Shown here piece after piece: positions 20,742 to 30,169 of a DNA stretch of 64,000 nucleotides. The translations under genes and the position numbers were made by a program. Below the pieces are notes generated by a model, which was not told the origin of the DNA, did not search any database, and saw only the letters and a list, made by a program, of their open reading frames with translations. Origin of the DNA: Megaustenia siamemsis (taxonomy: Eukaryota; Mollusca; Gastropoda; Stylommatophora; Ariophantidae); NCBI GenBank assembly GCA_032433765.1, contig JAVIAB010000159.1:60764043-60828042 (forward strand), in the 5' to 3' direction. Position 1 is the stretch's first letter. Each line of letters begins with the position of its first letter.

Positions 20742-21538
20742 ATGAGTTTTTATGTCACCCTGCCCAGCAATGCATCTATGGAACTTTTAAGGATAATAAC
20801 CCAGGTCACTTTTTCGTTAAACTCCCTCAGACCATTGACATTTCGACGCAGTATGAGATCGCACTGGTGGAGATACAGTTTCCGCTAAATTATTTCAATG
20901 TAATAGAGGGTGATGTCTGGATTCGCTACGAATCTCTCGATAACGACGATATTTGCGACGCCAAATTTTATTTCAACGTGACATTGGAGCCTGGGTTATA
21001 CACGAAACCCGATGCGTTCATCGGCGCGTTGAACGCGTCGATCATAAAAGCGGAGGATGAGTCGTACAGGGGAGTGAAAGGGAAAAAAATGAGATTGATT
21101 TACGCAAAAGAGGTGAATAAAGCCATCTTGAAACTTTACGAGAAAGGAGTCAGTGTTACCATAAGCGACACTTTGAAAAACATGTTAGCCTTCCCCACGA
21201 CCTCAATATCAGACACGGCTCCCGATATCTTCAGCGTGGGTGTAATGGACTTGGAAAGTGTTGCGAAGAATGTCTACGTCTACTGCGATCTCGTTTCCCC
21301 CAGACCGGTCGGGGATGTGATGGTGCCTCTCCTCAGGAGCGTGCCTGTTCTAAATAGAAATCACACCTCGGTGTTTCAGATCTACGATAAGCCTCACTAC
21401 CTACCCCTGAGTAGATTTTCCTTCGATACCGTCGAGATCCTTTTAGCCAACGAACACGGAAAAACCATTCCATTCACCAGCGGGACGTCGGTGTTAACGG
21501 TACACTTTCGAGTCAAGAAGCATCTCGAGCTGGTATAA
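20742..21538 (+). CDS. Penton-like minor capsid protein (one frameshift)
   Basis: Single-jelly-roll minor capsid protein expected at the capsid vertices. The start at ATG 20,742 is supported by MSFYVTLPSNASM, the characteristic N-terminus of this Polinton family. The register changes near 20,787 in a T-rich stretch and the remaining frame runs open through IALVEIQFPLNYFN, CDAKFYFNVTLEPGLY, DTAPDIFSV, YCDLVSPRPVGD, VPLLRSVPV and PLSRFSFDTVEILLANEHG to TAA 21,536-21,538. About 265 codons, normal length. Beta-strand-rich pattern, no signal peptide. Its stop overlaps the next start as TAATG. Confidence 0.85.
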
Positions 21539-22038
21539 TGGTGAAACACACTCCCCTTCATAGAGATGTTGAGTTATACGAAGACTTTTACTGTTGTCAG
21601 GCGGGCGATGGGATGCCCGTGTTTATAGGAGGTCGAAGTCAGAGCGGTCGAGGAATCGGTAGTTTCTTCGGTGGAATCGGGAGGGCTATTTTACCCTGGT
21701 TAAAAACCGGCGGTAAGGCCTTGCTCAGAGAGGGCTTGGGGACCGGTCTGCAGGTCGCACAGGACGCATTAGCCGGGAAAAATGTCGGTGAAGCTTTCAA
21801 AGAACGAGCTAAGGAGGCCGGTCAGCGGTTGCTACACGGGGCCGTAGACCACCTGCGTGATAACAACCAATCAGGAAGTGGTTTACGTCAAAGCAGAAAG
21901 CGAGTTATGAAGCTACCTCCACCAGGAGAACCCGTTACGAAGAGGATAAAACCGACACCTGGACGGTTCCCCTTTCATTCGGTGCACAACAGAGGGAAGA
22001 AGACGAAGACGAGGGTGGCAAAGGATAGTTTCGACTAA
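21538..22038 (+). CDS. Gly-rich small virion-type protein of the Polinton
   Basis: 166 residues, intact. After an N-terminal region with GDGMPVFIGGRSQSGRGIGS comes a Gly-rich amphipathic segment FFGGIGRAILPWLKTGGKAL, then GLQVAQDALAGKNVGEAFKE and a basic C-terminus (SRKRVMKL, KKTKTR). The layout, a short precursor, a Gly-rich membrane-active-like helix and a basic DNA-binding tail, resembles the small core or minor capsid precursors that sit beside the capsid genes in Polintons and adenoviruses. The GG-containing sites near residues 31-32 could be protease maturation sites, though they do not strictly match the adenovirus consensus. Start chosen from the TAATG overlap with the penton gene. 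Exact function not established. Confidence 0.7.
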   Translation: MVKHTPLHRDVELYEDFYCCQAGDGMPVFIGGRSQSGRGIGSFFGGIGRAILPWLKTGGKALLREGLGTGLQVAQDALAGKNVGEAFKERAKEAGQRLLHGAVDHLRDNNQSGSGLRQSRKRVMKLPPPGEPVTKRIKPTPGRFPFHSVHNRGKKTKTRVAKDSFD

Positions 22039-22040
22039 TA

Positions 22041-23345
22041 ATGTCCCTCATTCACCCCAAATCGTGCGAATGTCTTCACTCTGGTTTGGATTTATTTAGC
22101 GTTCCACCCACACAGATATCTCTAGACTCTGGCCAGTTTATTGAAATTCGTCCGATCGCAGCTTTGTCGCATAGCGCACCGATAGAGTTTTTCATTTCTG
22201 GAAACAGCGAGGAGTATCTAGATCTTTTCAACACGTTTTTACATCTGCGGGTGAAGATCACCCTCCCGAATGGTGATAGTGTACCAGTCGATGCTGAGGT
22301 AGGACCGGTCAACAATTATCTTCACAGTCTATTTTCACAAGTCGACGTATCGCTAAACGACACGTTGGTTACACCGTCGGAGAATACCTATCCTTTTAGA
22401 GCGGTGTTTGAGGCCACGCTAAATTACGGAGAGGATGCGAAAACGGGATACTTGACGGCCGCTCTGTTCTACAAAGACACAGCTGGCCACCATGACGATT
22501 TGAAAGAAAATGAGGGTTTTAAAACACGGCGCGATTTGACTTCGGGTAGTAAAGAGGTTGAAATGATGGGTCGTTTGCACTCTGATGTCTTTGTGCAGGA
22601 TCGTTACATGTTAAACAGAGTCGATGTAAAGATAAAACTCACGCCCTCGAAGGATGTGTTCAGCCTCGCGGCTCACGATAGCTCTGTGGGTTATAAGAGT
22701 GTTATCACCTACGCCGCGCTCGTGGTCAGGAAAGCTAAGCTAAACCCCGCGATTTCTCTGGCCCACGAAAAGGCTCTCTTAAGCGGGAATGCGCGGTACC
22801 CGATCAAGAGGGTTACCATCAAGACATTTTCCATCGCTAGTGGGATGCTTTCCCACAGTCAAGACAATTTATTTTTGTCTCAAACACCGACCCGTATAGT
22901 GATAGGTCTGATTACGGCCAGTGCTTTTAATGGTGTTTACACAGCTAACCCGTTCAATTTTCAACACTTTGGTCTGATTTATATAAACCTGACGGTCGAC
23001 GGGAAATGTATCTCGGGAAAGCCTCTAGCTATGGACTTTGAACGAAATCAATACGCGAGAGCTTTCTTCGGCACAAATCTGGCCATGGGTCTGATTGGTA
23101 AAGACGCTGGGAATAACGTTGATTATAGAGAATTCAAGGACGGATACTGCCTATTTGGTTTTGACCTCTCGTCCAGCCTACTGGACGGCTCCCATTTTGA
23201 GCTAGCCACAAGCGGACCCTTGTCGATAGAACTCAAGTTTGCCGCTCCCACCACTACTCCCCTACAAGTTATCGTCTACGCCGAGTTGGACTCGGTGCTC
23301 GAGGTGTCCAAGACAAGACAGATTCTAACAGACTTCGCCGTTTGA
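22041..23345 (+). CDS. Major capsid protein (double jelly roll)
   Basis: 434 residues, intact, beginning two bases after the preceding stop. It belongs to the Polinton major capsid family (the group that includes C. elegans F54H12.2-like proteins), which forms hexon-like trimers that tile an icosahedral capsid. Family landmarks: SGQFIEIRPIAAL near the N-terminus, FFISGNSEEYLDLFNTFLHL, VGPVNNYLHSLFSQVDVSLN (about 93-112), YPFRAVFEATLNYG, GRLHSDVFVQDRYMLNRVDV (about 183-202), NPFNFQHFGL and LYVDG-type strands (here LTVDGKCI). Strand-rich throughout with no membrane segment. It is one of the few open genes in the element, so capsid sequence decayed less than the ATPase or protease, or by chance escaped. 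Confidence 0.95.
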   Translation: MSLIHPKSCECLHSGLDLFSVPPTQISLDSGQFIEIRPIAALSHSAPIEFFISGNSEEYLDLFNTFLHLRVKITLPNGDSVPVDAEVGPVNNYLHSLFSQVDVSLNDTLVTPSENTYPFRAVFEATLNYGEDAKTGYLTAALFYKDTAGHHDDLKENEGFKTRRDLTSGSKEVEMMGRLHSDVFVQDRYMLNRVDVKIKLTPSKDVFSLAAHDSSVGYKSVITYAALVVRKAKLNPAISLAHEKALLSGNARYPIKRVTIKTFSIASGMLSHSQDNLFLSQTPTRIVIGLITASAFNGVYTANPFNFQHFGLIYINLTVDGKCISGKPLAMDFERNQYARAFFGTNLAMGLIGKDAGNNVDYREFKDGYCLFGFDLSSSLLDGSHFELATSGPLSIELKFAAPTTTPLQVIVYAELDSVLEVSKTRQILTDFAV

Positions 23346-23366
23346 GAGAGAAAGAAGAAGCAGAAT

Positions 23367-23855
23367 ATGAACACGAGGGATATTTACAACCTTTTGATGT
23401 CGGATATTTTCGTTCGACGTTGTTCCCTTGTTAGTGTCATTCCACGAAACCACTTACCGCCAAGCATCGACCCAACGGCGACCGCGGCCTTTGTCATAAA
23501 CACCGACCCTGCCCACGAACCCGGATAGCATTGGGTGGCCCTATTTTACAACGGACTCGGCGAATGTGAGTATTTCGATTCCTACGGTTTGCCTCCCAGA
23601 CACGTGGATATTTTAAACTTTATAGAGCAAAACTCACATGTTCCATTCGTCTACAACCCGCGGGTGTTGCAAGATTTGTTTAGCAACACGTGCGGTCTAT
23701 ATTGTGTTTATTATATACTTCTTAAGTGTCGTGGCGCAAAACTTAACAGAATTCTCATGCCTTTTTCATCGAGACAGCACGTAAACGACCGTATCATTTA
23801 TCGTTTGCTCGCCCCGTGGATACTTCGGCTTCGAGGGGCCCGTCCAGACGCTTAA
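23367..23855 (+). pseudogene. Adenain-type cysteine protease with premature stop
   Basis: Ulp1/adenovirus-type maturation protease that processes capsid precursors. 162 codons from ATG 23,367 to TAA 23,853-23,855, normal for the family. Catalytic His is H55 in HWVALFYNG, the acidic residue D71 in CEYFDSYG, and nucleophile C109 in SNTCGLYC, with Q102 as the likely oxyanion residue. An in-frame TAG at 23,526-23,528 (codon 54) falls immediately before the catalytic His, so the encoded product would lack the whole active site. The stop is a substitution, not a length change in a homopolymer, which argues for true decay. The last four codons lie in the right TIR. Confidence 0.88.
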
Positions 23856-24240
23856 AATTATCAACAACCGGACAGTAATATATGTGTCGTATATTTGTTG
23901 TATTAATAAAGTTGTGAAATATAGAACGAATTTTGTTTTGGTTTTACCATGAATGTGTGAGAGAGAGAGAGAGAGAGATGGTTGATACTTTGTGTGGCTT
24001 GATGATAGGCCATGAAGGGTGATGTTGAGGCACATGATGATGATATGAAGGGTGATGATGAGGGTGGCACATGATGATAGTGTTGAGGCACATGCTGATA
24101 GTGTTGAGGGTGGCACATGATGATAGTGTTGAGGCACATGCTGATAGTGTTGAGGCACATGATGATGATAGGCCATGAAGGGATAGTGTTGAGGCACATG
24201 ATGATGATTTTTATTTGACTTGAGTTAGCTTGGATATGCA

Positions 24241-24275
<35 letters not shown>

Positions 24276-24775
24276 AGAAATAAAATCGCTATAATCTGGT
24301 ACATGATGCTAACGATACTAATAATTGCTTGTCAGCATTTTTTTTTACATGTCGCCTCCTGTTGCCTAATACCCACACATGATGATGACCAATAAAGGCA
24401 CCTTTCCCCACCCGCACGCCACGCGACGACCCGCCATCCGACCCGCGAGATACCGCCATCCCCCTTTTAGAACCGCTGTCGCCCGATTTTAGAACCGCTG
24501 ACGCCCGATTTTAGAACCGCTGTCCGATAACCGGCGAGCTAGCGACGAGATAAGCCGCCACGCACCAACGCACACCACGACGCGCCGATCGTCACGCACC
24601 AACGCACACCACCGAGATAAGCCGATTACCGAGCACGACCACCGAGATAATAAGCCGATTATCGGACTTTTGCTCGGATTTGGTGCCAGTTTCGTGCGGT
24701 TTCTGTGCCAAATCTATTGTCTTTCGGTGCATGTGCGTGCACTTTTGGAGTGGCTTCACAGCCACTATCACTACT
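23844..24775 (-). repeat. Right terminal inverted repeat
   Basis: About 932 bp, the inverted counterpart of 15,934-16,873, ending CACTATCACTACT at 24,775. It contains the mirrored GA microsatellites, the CATGATGATAGTGTTGAGGC-type minisatellite and three copies of the GTTCTAAAATCGGGCG unit in reverse. Near-identity of the two TIRs suggests a fairly recent insertion or sequence homogenisation. Confidence 0.95.
23905..23910 (+). terminator. Poly(A) signal for the plus-strand gene block
   Basis: AATAAA 50 bases after the protease stop codon, within the right TIR and mirrored at 16,807-16,812. It is the only AATAAA I found placed to end the 17,966-23,855 gene block, which suggests that most or all plus-strand transcripts share one 3' end. 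Confidence 0.65.
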
Positions 24776-25736
24776 AGCGGATACGAGAAATGCTTTAACA
24801 AATGGTAGAGCAGATACGAGAAATACTTTAACAAATGGTAGAGCGGATACGAGAAATGCTGTAACAAATGGTAGAGCGGATACGAGAAATGCTGTAACAA
24901 ATGGTAGAGCGGATACGAGAAATGCTGTAACAAATGGTAGAGCGGATACGAGAAATGCTGTAACAAATGGTAGAGCAGATACGAGAAATGCTGTAACAAA
25001 TGGTAGAGCGGATACGAGAAATGCTGTAACAAATGGTAGAGCGGATACGAGAAATGCTGTAACAAATGGTAGAGCGGATACGAGAAATGCTGTAACAAAT
25101 GGTAGAGCGGATACGAGAAATGCTTTAACAAATGGTAGAGCGGATACGAGAAATGCTGTAACAAATGGTAGAGCGGATACGAGAAATGCTGTAACAAATG
25201 GTAGAGCGGATACGAGAAATGCTTTAACAAATGGTAGAGCGGATACGAGAAATGCTGTAACAAATGGTAGAGCGGATACGAGAAATGCTGTAACAAATGG
25301 TAGGGCGGATACGAGAAATGCTGTAACAAATGGTAGAGCGGATACATGGAATGCTGTAACAAATGGTAGAGCGGATACATGGATTGCTGTAACAAATGGT
25401 AGAGCGGATACATGGAATGCTGTAACAAATGGTAGAGCGGATACGGAAAATACTGTAACAAGTGGTAAAGCGGATACTGGAAGTGCTGTAACAAGTGGTA
25501 AAGCGGATACTGGAAGTGCTGTAACAAGTGGTAAAGCGGATACTGGAAGTGCTGTAACAAGTGGTAGAGCGGATACATGGATTGCTGTAACAAGTTGTAG
25601 AGCGGATACGAGAAATGCTGTAACAAGTGGTAAAGCGGATACTGGAAGTGCTGTAACAAGTGGTAGAGCGGATATTTGAAATGCTGTAACAAGTGGTAGA
25701 GCGAATAAGGTGATTGCTGTAACAAATGATAGAGCG
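24776..25736 (+). repeat. 33-bp satellite, right of the Polinton
   Basis: About 29 copies continuing the array at 14,886-15,933 in the same orientation. Its first six bases are the duplicated AGCGGA. Units drift from GGATACGAGAAATGCTGTAAC at the left to GGATACATGGATTGCTGTAAC and GGATACTGGAAGTGCTGTAAC at the right. This gradient is not repeated left of the Polinton. Confidence 0.95.
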
Positions 25737-25749
25737 GACATAATGATTG

Positions 25750-26778
25750 AGTTATTTGCAGGTCATCATCATTGCACTCCGAACACGTCCATAGGTGCTC
25801 ATACCCCCTCCTCAGCAAGTCCCTTTAGTGTCCAGCGACTTACGACTCCAGTTCTGTTTTGGTTGATAAGTCTTCTTACACGCCCACTAAGTTGCTCATT
25901 TATGCATCTTACCTCCCATCTCTTTCAGGATGGAAGGAGTGACGTGGATTTGTGGTCATCGAAGTCATGTGCTCTTCCCACATCTCGGAGGGCATTGATG
26001 ATGTCCGCCCGATCCATTGTTTGACCGTCTTCAACGACAGCGCAGCTAGCCAACGTGTCCGCTCTCTCATTTCCCCATACCCGCATGTCCAGGGACATAG
26101 GCAAAGGTGACCTAACGTATTTTGGACTTCTGCAACGACTCTACCATTGCATGCGTACAGAGCCCACCTCCAATTTTTTATCATGCTCATCGAATCACTC
26201 AGAATACAGGCATGGGTGTAGTCTTGTGGCTCTAACCAGATAAATGCCCTGGTCACTGTCATCACCTCTATCGTCATGCTACTCGTGGTCATGACGTATG
26301 CACCACTTTCTTCGTAGACTATTCTGCCTGCCGAGCGTGCTGTAAATGCCCGTGCACTTCTTTGGTGTCGTATTATAGATTCGTCAGTATAGGTGACTAC
26401 ATCTTTTTCATTAGTGTTATCGCAGATGAGACCATTGACCTCTGCATTGACCACGACTGAGTTCTGTTCCCTACGTTTCTTGTCGAGTGTGACAATACAT
26501 GAGAATGTTCCCTTGAATGACGTAGGCACAGGTATACACTCCTCGCCAACGTTGATATTGGTAAGCCCACAGACCTGTTTGATGACACCTTCTGCTCGGC
26601 CCTCCCATGATTTGCATATTTTTAGCATGGCACCTTTCCCTGTGTTGAGCTCGTGGTGAAATGGATGCTCTTAATCTGCACTAATCTTCAGGTATGCTCG
26701 TGCCGTGCAGATCTTGATTCGGTTATCCATGGTTGGAAAGTCAAGAAGATACCTCATTGCTACACAGGGGGTGTCCCC
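25750..26778 (-). mobile_element. LINE fragment (RT end, RNase H) inserted in the 33-bp satellite
   Basis: Minus strand: a post-RT segment near 26,760-26,690, then SWEGRAEGVIKQVCGLTNIN, an RNase H start VVTYTDESI (Asp kept), SMTIEVMTVTRAFIW (Glu motif), CILSDSMSMIKNW (Asp motif) and the C-terminal WIGRTSSMPSE block, then a C-terminal Cys pair (WTCSECNDDD) near 25,770. Satellite units flank both sides, and the motif GA(C/T)ATAATGATTG occurs at both borders (25,737-25,749 and 26,778-26,790), a possible target duplication, although the satellite itself repeats similar words. Confidence 0.8.
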
Positions 26779-27055
26779 GATATAATGATTGCTGTAACAA
26801 GTGGTAGAGTAGATATGTGGATTGATGTAACAAGTGGCACAACTGATATGAGGATTGCTGTAACAAGTTGCAGAGCAGGTATGGGGATTGCTGTAACAAG
26901 TGGCACAACAGATTTGGGGATTGCTGTAACAAGTGGGACAACAGATTTGGGGATTGCTGTAACAAGTGGCACAACAGATATGGGGATTGCTATAACAAGT
27001 GGCACAACAGATTTGGGGATTGCTGTAACAAGTTGCAGAGCGGATATACATACAT
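26779..27055 (+). repeat. 33-bp satellite, distal block
   Basis: Eight to nine further copies of a diverged 33-bp unit (core GGATTGCTGTAACAAGTGGC followed by ACAACAGATTTGG) in the same orientation as the blocks at 14,886 and 24,776. It shows the original array extended beyond the LINE fragment. Confidence 0.9.
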
Positions 27056-27119
27056 TCCTGACTGTAGTGATACTGGTTTCTTTGATATGATATGACACAG
27101 TTATGTAACACTACAGTGG

Positions 27120-27685
27120 ATTCTGCTCATCATCATCAAGTAACGGACCTGCTCATGTCTCTTCACAACTTTCAATCTCGACAGTTATTTATCATTTCTG
27201 TTGTTGACCTTCTACCAAGCCATTCTCTTAAGCTGTCTTGTGTCTTTTCTCTCTGCTTCCCTCTATCTCTTCGTCCCTCAATTTTCGCAGTTGTTACAAT
27301 ATATTCAAACTGTCCTATTTTCATTACAATATAATACTACAAATTGATGATTGTTTCTTCCTAATATTGGAAATTAGCTCTCTTTTTGCTTTTGCATTTT
27401 TCAGAACGTCTTCATTACTCTTCTTAGTGTCCATGGTATTCTTAACATTCTTCTGTAAAACCACATGTCTACAGACTCCAGTGATTTTCTTGTCTGCTAT
27501 CCTATTGTCCATGATTAATATCCATATGTTAGGATTGGCTCTACATTACTTTTAAGAGCTCTTTTTTCTTTCTAATGTCAAAAATGTATTGCACAGTATC
27601 TTCCTCATTTTTTGGAAAGCCGCTTTTGCCCGAGCCATTCTGCATCTCACCTCTGTTGTACATACGATTCTACTATCTAATTATA
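27120..27685 (-). mobile_element. LINE 3' end
   Basis: The minus strand matches the C-terminal half of the LINE copy at 35,680-37,955 (NEDVLKNAKAKRELISNIRK and an internal deletion around the VLTYGCESWT region), ending in the ATGATGATG tail at about 27,128-27,138. Frameshifted and 5'-truncated. Confidence 0.8.
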
Positions 27686-28147
27686 AAAGCATAGATAAAC
27701 AGTGTTGTCTTTAAAGAGTCCATGATAATCGTGATAGCGGTGTCCATCCGTGTCGCCTCTTTTACTCATCAACACAAACTGATGCCATAAATTAATAATA
27801 ACGTTGTTAGTGATGAGCCATGCTCCCCACTGGACGCGGATCAAAGTCGGCGTTGACGCTGGTCGTCTGCTGTACTGTCGGCCTCCCCGCTGACAGCCTT
27901 GCTGGAAGGATGGACTCGTGATTTGCGTCACTGCCTGACTGCTTCTTATTTGATGGAACAGCCGCTCAAAACTGGCCAGGAAACTAATACTGAGCTTCCC
28001 CTTGTGATCTCCGTATAGTGGTACTTCTCGCTGTTTCACTGATGGACGGCCATGCAGACGTTCATAACTCAGTCTTCTCTGCAACCCTACTGTTCGTTCT
28101 TCACCATAACGATCATACTCACAAACACTGACAAAATGACTGACCAA
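27677..28147 (-). CDS. Unrecognised open frame
   Basis: 156 codons open on the minus strand, rich in Arg, Ser and Gly, with no motif, signal peptide or membrane segment that I can identify. It begins next to a LINE 3' end. Internal phrases such as RRLSYERLHGRPSV look more like a transcribed repeat read through than a selected protein. It may be coding, but nothing here establishes it. Confidence 0.2.
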   Translation of the reverse strand: MVSHFVSVCEYDRYGEERTVGLQRRLSYERLHGRPSVKQREVPLYGDHKGKLSISFLASFERLFHQIRSSQAVTQITSPSFQQGCQRGGRQYSRRPASTPTLIRVQWGAWLITNNVIINLWHQFVLMSKRGDTDGHRYHDYHGLFKDNTVYLCFYN

Positions 28148-28149
28148 AA

Positions 28150-29290
28150 CTGTTCACTCATAAAATAGGACTGAGTTTATTCACAGTTTATCTGACCAGT
28201 AACACCCAAAATTAGACAAAGCAGCCCTCTGCTGCTCGCACATTATTAACATGGAATATTCATCTCTTCCACTAAAGCTGAAACAGTTAGCGATCAACTT
28301 GCTCACACATATTGAATATTACAAAGCTAAATTATTTAGCGAGCTCCTTGCTCACACATAATAAATATGAACATTTAACACGACACATTTGAAGGTTGGT
28401 AAGCCATAATGGTTATCGCCTTCCGACGACCCTTTTCCCAGGCCTACCGTAAGAATAAAAACTCCCCACCTAACCTTGTGATTTGACTATATCTTTCATT
28501 GTCAGCCAATCCCCGACCCTCTTACATCCTCTTCCCCTCTAATTGAACCCTCTGGATTTTGATCCAGAGAATGCATTATTCTAACTGAGCTGATTACCTC
28601 ACTCACTCCCCGTCAATTGTCCACGTTTTCCTGACTCACTCACTCGTGTTATTGTTACACATTCTCACCCTCCCACTGTTACAGGTGAATATAAATTATG
28701 ATTGTTGCCCTACTCCAGATTTGATGTCATAACGTGCTCTAAACATAAGAAATCAAATCTCCATGACCAGAATATATAACCAACGAGATATCCACGCTAA
28801 CCAGACATAAAGAAATGAGTCTGCTACATATACACAACCAAAGGTGGACAGAACGTTACCGCAATCATGGAGACGGACATGCATGTGCCTCATCCAAAAG
28901 AAAAGAAAAGCAAATACAAGTAAAGTCACTATCTACGAACCATACCGGTTAGTGTTCGCGACCATCTCTCTCCACATCACTCGGTCAGCTGTCAAAAAAG
29001 CTGTCACCATACCTTTCAGAAGTGTACGTTAAATCCCACTATTAAATTCCTAAAGAACGATTCCCTAAACTATACATTATCCATTCTATATTTGAAAAAA
29101 AGCTGTCTAGTTTATTTGTCTCCAGCCAGCAGCAAACACGTTATTTTGAGCTTTGCAGCAGAAGGCAATCTGAGCATCAGAGGCAGTCCTTCTTTGATTA
29201 TCTCTTCCTCTGATGATCCATTTGAAGTTAAAACGAGTAGGACGTGTAGACAAGACTATCAAGATTGGGCCTTCATTTTTAAACTTTGAT
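28150..29290. other. Mostly unresolved; small LINE RT scrap
   Basis: No repeats or convincing genes. A plus-strand segment at 28,844-28,955 encodes LPQSWRRTCMCLIQKKRKAN, reminiscent of the LINE fingers block (LP-x-x-W-x-x-x-x-x-x-I-x-K-K-G-K), followed by a possible Y-x-P-Y-R motif. The rest is AT-rich sequence in which I see nothing. Confidence 0.45.
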
Positions 29291-29299
29291 TAACTATAT

Positions 29300-29705
29300 A
29301 AAAACGTAAAGAGTGACAGGACATCACGCCAAGTGACGTATAGGAAGTATGGTGCGAGTGACCGTCACGCCAAGTGGCGTATAGGTAATATGGTGTTAGT
29401 GACCCGTCACGCCAAGTGGCGTATAGGTAATATGGTGCTAGTGACCGTCACGACAAGTGGCGTATAGGTAATATGGTGTTAGTGACCCGTCACGCCTAGT
29501 GGCGTATAAGTAATATGGTGTTAGTGACCATAATTTTTACAGACATTAACACATGAATTTAGCGATAATGTGGACGGTATTACATCCATGCTGCATTGAC
29601 TTCACAGAAAAAAGGTACCCATTTAAGACTGGGTGAACCTGTAGGCCATCGATCAGGATCGAACACGGCCTCTTGTCCTTTGTAGTTTTTTCAGTCCACT
29701 AAGAA
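29300..29705 (-). mobile_element. tRNA-derived SINE copy with amplified tail
   Basis: The reverse complement aligns with the SINE at 35,967-36,220: a tRNA-like head near 29,705-29,640 with TGTTCGATCCTGATCG in the B-box position, a body with GGTTCACCCAGTCTTAAATG, and a tail containing TATACGCCACTTGGCGTGAC. The tail segment is present about five times as a 41-42-bp tandem repeat from 29,320 to 29,525, whereas the other copy has one. The A-box half of the head is degraded. Confidence 0.8.
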
Positions 29706-29811
29706 CTGAACTAACTTGGCTCCCCTTTCAATAACTATAGTTTTCCCAAAAAGTTTTCCTCCACTGAAGAGCACTACATTTATCTGCCATACAAAAACTG
29801 GTTACATTATA

Positions 29812-29945
29812 ACTCAGCAAAATAAACACATACACTATAACTAGGCAGAATAAACACATACACTATAACTAGGCAGAATAAACACATACACTATAACTCA
29901 GCAGAATAAACACATACACTTAACTCAGCAGAATAAAAACATTCA
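29812..29945. repeat. 28-bp minisatellite
   Basis: Five copies of a unit with core AACTAGGCAGAATAAACACA followed by TACACTAT, imperfect at both ends. No coding content. 29,946-30,165 holds nothing that I recognise. Confidence 0.85.
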
Positions 29946-30169
29946 TCTCAACTCAATAAAATAGAATAAACATAAAAAATCTCTACTATATTGCACAAAC
30001 TCACTGACAAAACTGGTTCAGCTTAACCGCATCAGTCAAAGTAGAAAATGTGGGGATTCCCTCATTCCATGTTAGGAATTTCAATACTGGTTGATGGCAA
30101 TCAAGAAGGGCAGGACAATCTACCTCTACTGCATCGTCGTTGCAATCTAAAAGCAGGTTAGAAATATAA

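Larger units (their letters stand above)
15934..24775 (+). mobile_element. Compact Maverick/Polinton without DNA polymerase B
   Basis: An 8,842-bp element bounded by TIRs (15,934-16,873 and 23,844-24,775) and 6-bp duplications. Genes on the plus strand, in order: packaging ATPase, two small conserved genes, integrase, small membrane protein, penton-like minor capsid, Gly-rich small protein, major capsid, cysteine protease. On the minus strand is one gene with a PC4-like domain. Polintons are normally about 15-20 kb and encode a protein-primed family B polymerase. None is present here and there is no unexplained space that could hold one. It has intact ends yet several broken genes, so this copy is probably not self-sufficient. 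Whether the family is polymerase-less or this is a deletion derivative cannot be decided from one copy. Confidence 0.93.

Noticed and set aside
16874..23843. Search for family B DNA polymerase motifs (such as YxDTDS or the TPR regions) in the Polinton
   Set aside because: All coding space is accounted for by other genes and no such motif was seen in either strand by eye.
23766..24304. Minus-strand frames with QHYPFMAYHHHVPQHYQ repeats, and their mirror at 16,477-16,900
   Set aside because: Translation of the CATCATGTG minisatellite in the TIRs; low complexity, no conserved domain.
14886..25736. Idea that the 33-bp arrays are part of the Polinton TIRs
   Set aside because: Arrays are in direct orientation, TIRs are inverted, and the 6-bp duplication lies between array and TIR.
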